A stretch of DNA of 64,000 bases from Bradyrhizobium diazoefficiens (GTDB lineage Bacteria > Pseudomonadota > Alphaproteobacteria > Rhizobiales > Xanthobacteraceae): contig NZ_JAFCJE010000011.1 in NCBI RefSeq assembly GCF_018131185.1, positions 62,001 to 126,000 on the forward strand, in the 5' to 3' direction. This document shows positions 62,900-64,000 of the stretch, one piece after another. The translations under genes and the position numbers were made by a program. Position 1 is the stretch's first letter. Every line of letters starts with the position of its first letter. The notes below the pieces were generated by a model. The model was not told the origin of the DNA and did not search any database. It worked only from the letters and a program-made list of their open reading frames with translations.

Positions 62900-64000
62900 T
62901 CAGAAATTGAAGGTGGTAGACACCAAATAGGTCCGAGGCGCACCAAGCGTGATAACACCGCTATATGCCGAAGCCCAGTAGGCTTTGTTTCCGACGTTCT
63001 CGATATTGGCGCGCACGACGATCGGCTTTCCGTTCCAGGGGGATATAAAGGTATATCGCGCCCCGATGTCGACACGCGTCCATTCGGGCAAGGTCAGCGT
63101 ATTCGTGACGTTGACGTATTGCGACCCCGTATAAATGACCCGGCCCGTGAACGTGAGACCACGCACAAACGGCGTATCCCATTCCGCGCCCATATTGACG
63201 TTGACGACCGGCACGCCGACCGCCTTCTTTCCATCGTTGGTCCCGCCTTGGGTCTGCTCCTGTACACCGTCAATCAGCGCAATACCGCCGAGAAGGCGGA
63301 TATCGGGCGTGATCTCGCCGAACACGTTGATTTCCGCGCCCCGATTGCGTTGTCTGCCGTTGAGTTGCTGGGTTGCGGAAACGCCAGAGCCCACAGTGAT
63401 GATGCCGGGCTGACTAATGTCGAAAAAGCTTAGGGTGGTCGTTAATCGACCTGCGTCGATCTTAATGCCGCCCTCAACCTGCTTTGTCTGGGCTGGAGGG
63501 AACACGGTGCCACGATTTGCAAAAGTTCCGCCTACCACTGCGGGCGTTTGGAGACCTTCAATGTAGTTTGCATAGAGTGAGATGTTTTCGACTGGCTTGA
63601 CGAGGAGCGCGTATGCTGGACTCCAGATGGAAGTGTCTTGCTCCGGCCGGCTCAACGTAGACGAAAGGAAATTGGTTACCTCGGCTCCGGCCGTCTGGCG
63701 ACGAACGCCAACCGTGAATTGGACGCGCTTGTTCCAAAGCGACATCGTGTCCGAAATTCCAACGCTCTTGAGATTGACATTCGTCCACTGATCAGCCGCA
63801 AGATTGTTCAGCGCTGGTTGCGGAATATTTGTTGGTTCGTTGTAAAGGTTCCAGTAGATGAGATTATTAGCTGGAAGTGCGCTACGATTCCAAACCTGCT
63901 GCCGATAGGTTCGGTCGTTGATTGAGTAGTTGACGTTCACCGCGTGATTGAGGGGCCCAGTGTCAATGTTGGCCCGAACACCGGCTTCCCCGGCGAGCGT
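62900..64000 (-). CDS. TonB-dependent ferric-siderophore receptor, C-terminal part
   Basis: The last ~366 residues of an outer-membrane receptor, cut by the right window edge. Beta-barrel strands with alternating aromatic residues are clear (SIWSPAYALLVKPVENISLY, ANYIEGLQ, KQVEGGIKIDAGRLTTTLSF), ending in the C-terminal TonB-receptor pattern ENVGNKAYWASAYSGVITLG then PRTYLVSTTFNF with the final Phe required for outer-membrane assembly. The style is that of FhuA/FpvA-like siderophore receptors (TIGR01783). The plug and any signalling domain lie outside the window. Confidence 0.9.
   Translation of the reverse strand, partial: TLAGEAGVRANIDTGPLNHAVNVNYSINDRTYRQQVWNRSALPANNLIYWNLYNEPTNIPQPALNNLAADQWTNVNLKSVGISDTMSLWNKRVQFTVGVRRQTAGAEVTNFLSSTLSRPEQDTSIWSPAYALLVKPVENISLYANYIEGLQTPAVVGGTFANRGTVFPPAQTKQVEGGIKIDAGRLTTTLSFFDISQPGIITVGSGVSATQQLNGRQRNRGAEINVFGEITPDIRLLGGIALIDGVQEQTQGGTNDGKKAVGVPVVNVNMGAEWDTPFVRGLTFTGRVIYTGSQYVNVTNTLTLPEWTRVDIGARYTFISPWNGKPIVVRANIENVGNKAYWASAYSGVITLGAPRTYLVSTTFNF

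Noticed and set aside
1..64000. tRNA, rRNA, CRISPR arrays, IS elements
   Set aside because: No cloverleaf-like sequences, regularly spaced repeats or transposase frames were recognised; the only mobile-element trace is the integrase remnant near 12.5 kb.

Overview
The window comes from a high-GC alphaproteobacterium, most likely a Bradyrhizobium-type member of the Rhizobiales. The support is the compact operons with ATGA/GTGA overlaps, a TctC/Bug receptor, Liv-type (HAAT) transport linked to organic-acid catabolism, and the overall codon style. No rRNA, tRNA or CRISPR array was seen. Both ends cut through genes.

Region 1 (1-11.9 kb) is a sugar or polyol uptake and catabolism locus. A SorC/DeoR-type regulator, a Tat-exported binding protein, two permeases, two non-identical ATPases, an FGGY kinase and a 2-hydroxyacid dehydrogenase run leftward. 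A second FGGY kinase, a HAD phosphatase and a class II aldolase run rightward. A TGCAATTTT inverted repeat sits in the divergent promoter.

Region 2 (11.9-14.1 kb) is a scar of decayed DNA: a fragment of the dusA 5' end, a tyrosine-integrase remnant, a GTGCACAC repeat cluster, LysR and TetR fragments joined head to head into each other, and a broken SMP-30/gluconolactonase gene. It looks like the edge of an old genomic island.

Region 3 (14.1-28.8 kb) is a carboxylic-acid catabolic island. A long leftward array encodes a TcuA-like flavoprotein, a short MmgE/PrpD-like protein, a complete Liv-type ABC transporter, a 3-hydroxyisobutyrate-dehydrogenase-like enzyme, a TctC receptor, an MBL-fold lactonase-like enzyme and an aldehyde dehydrogenase. 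A GntR regulator and a rightward PrpF isomerase plus PrpB-type lyase pair complete it. Four copies of a 7-4-7 inverted repeat (TGTATAC-N4-GTATGCA-like) lie in pairs at the two promoters. They probably form the GntR operator set.

Region 4 (28.8-29.75 kb) holds two weak small ORFs.

Region 5 (29.75-64 kb, continuing off the right edge) is the main find: a complete-looking NRPS pathway for an acylated peptide siderophore. It encodes ornithine N-hydroxylase, N-hydroxyornithine-type acyltransferase, cyclic-peptide exporter, siderophore-interacting reductase, FhuC/FhuB/FhuD-like import, an esterase, two giant NRPSs (FAAL-ACP-C-A-PCP-E-C-A-PCP and C-A-PCP-C-A-PCP-C-A-PCP-TE), a TauD/SyrP/OrbG-like Asp hydroxylase, a type II thioesterase, MbtH and a TonB receptor. 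Hand-read A-domain codes suggest acyl-D-Asp (probably beta-hydroxylated) - Orn-like - Phe-like - Gly - Orn-like. That would give one hydroxycarboxylate and two hydroxamates, a hexadentate iron ligand comparable to ornibactin or cupriachelin but with a different peptide.
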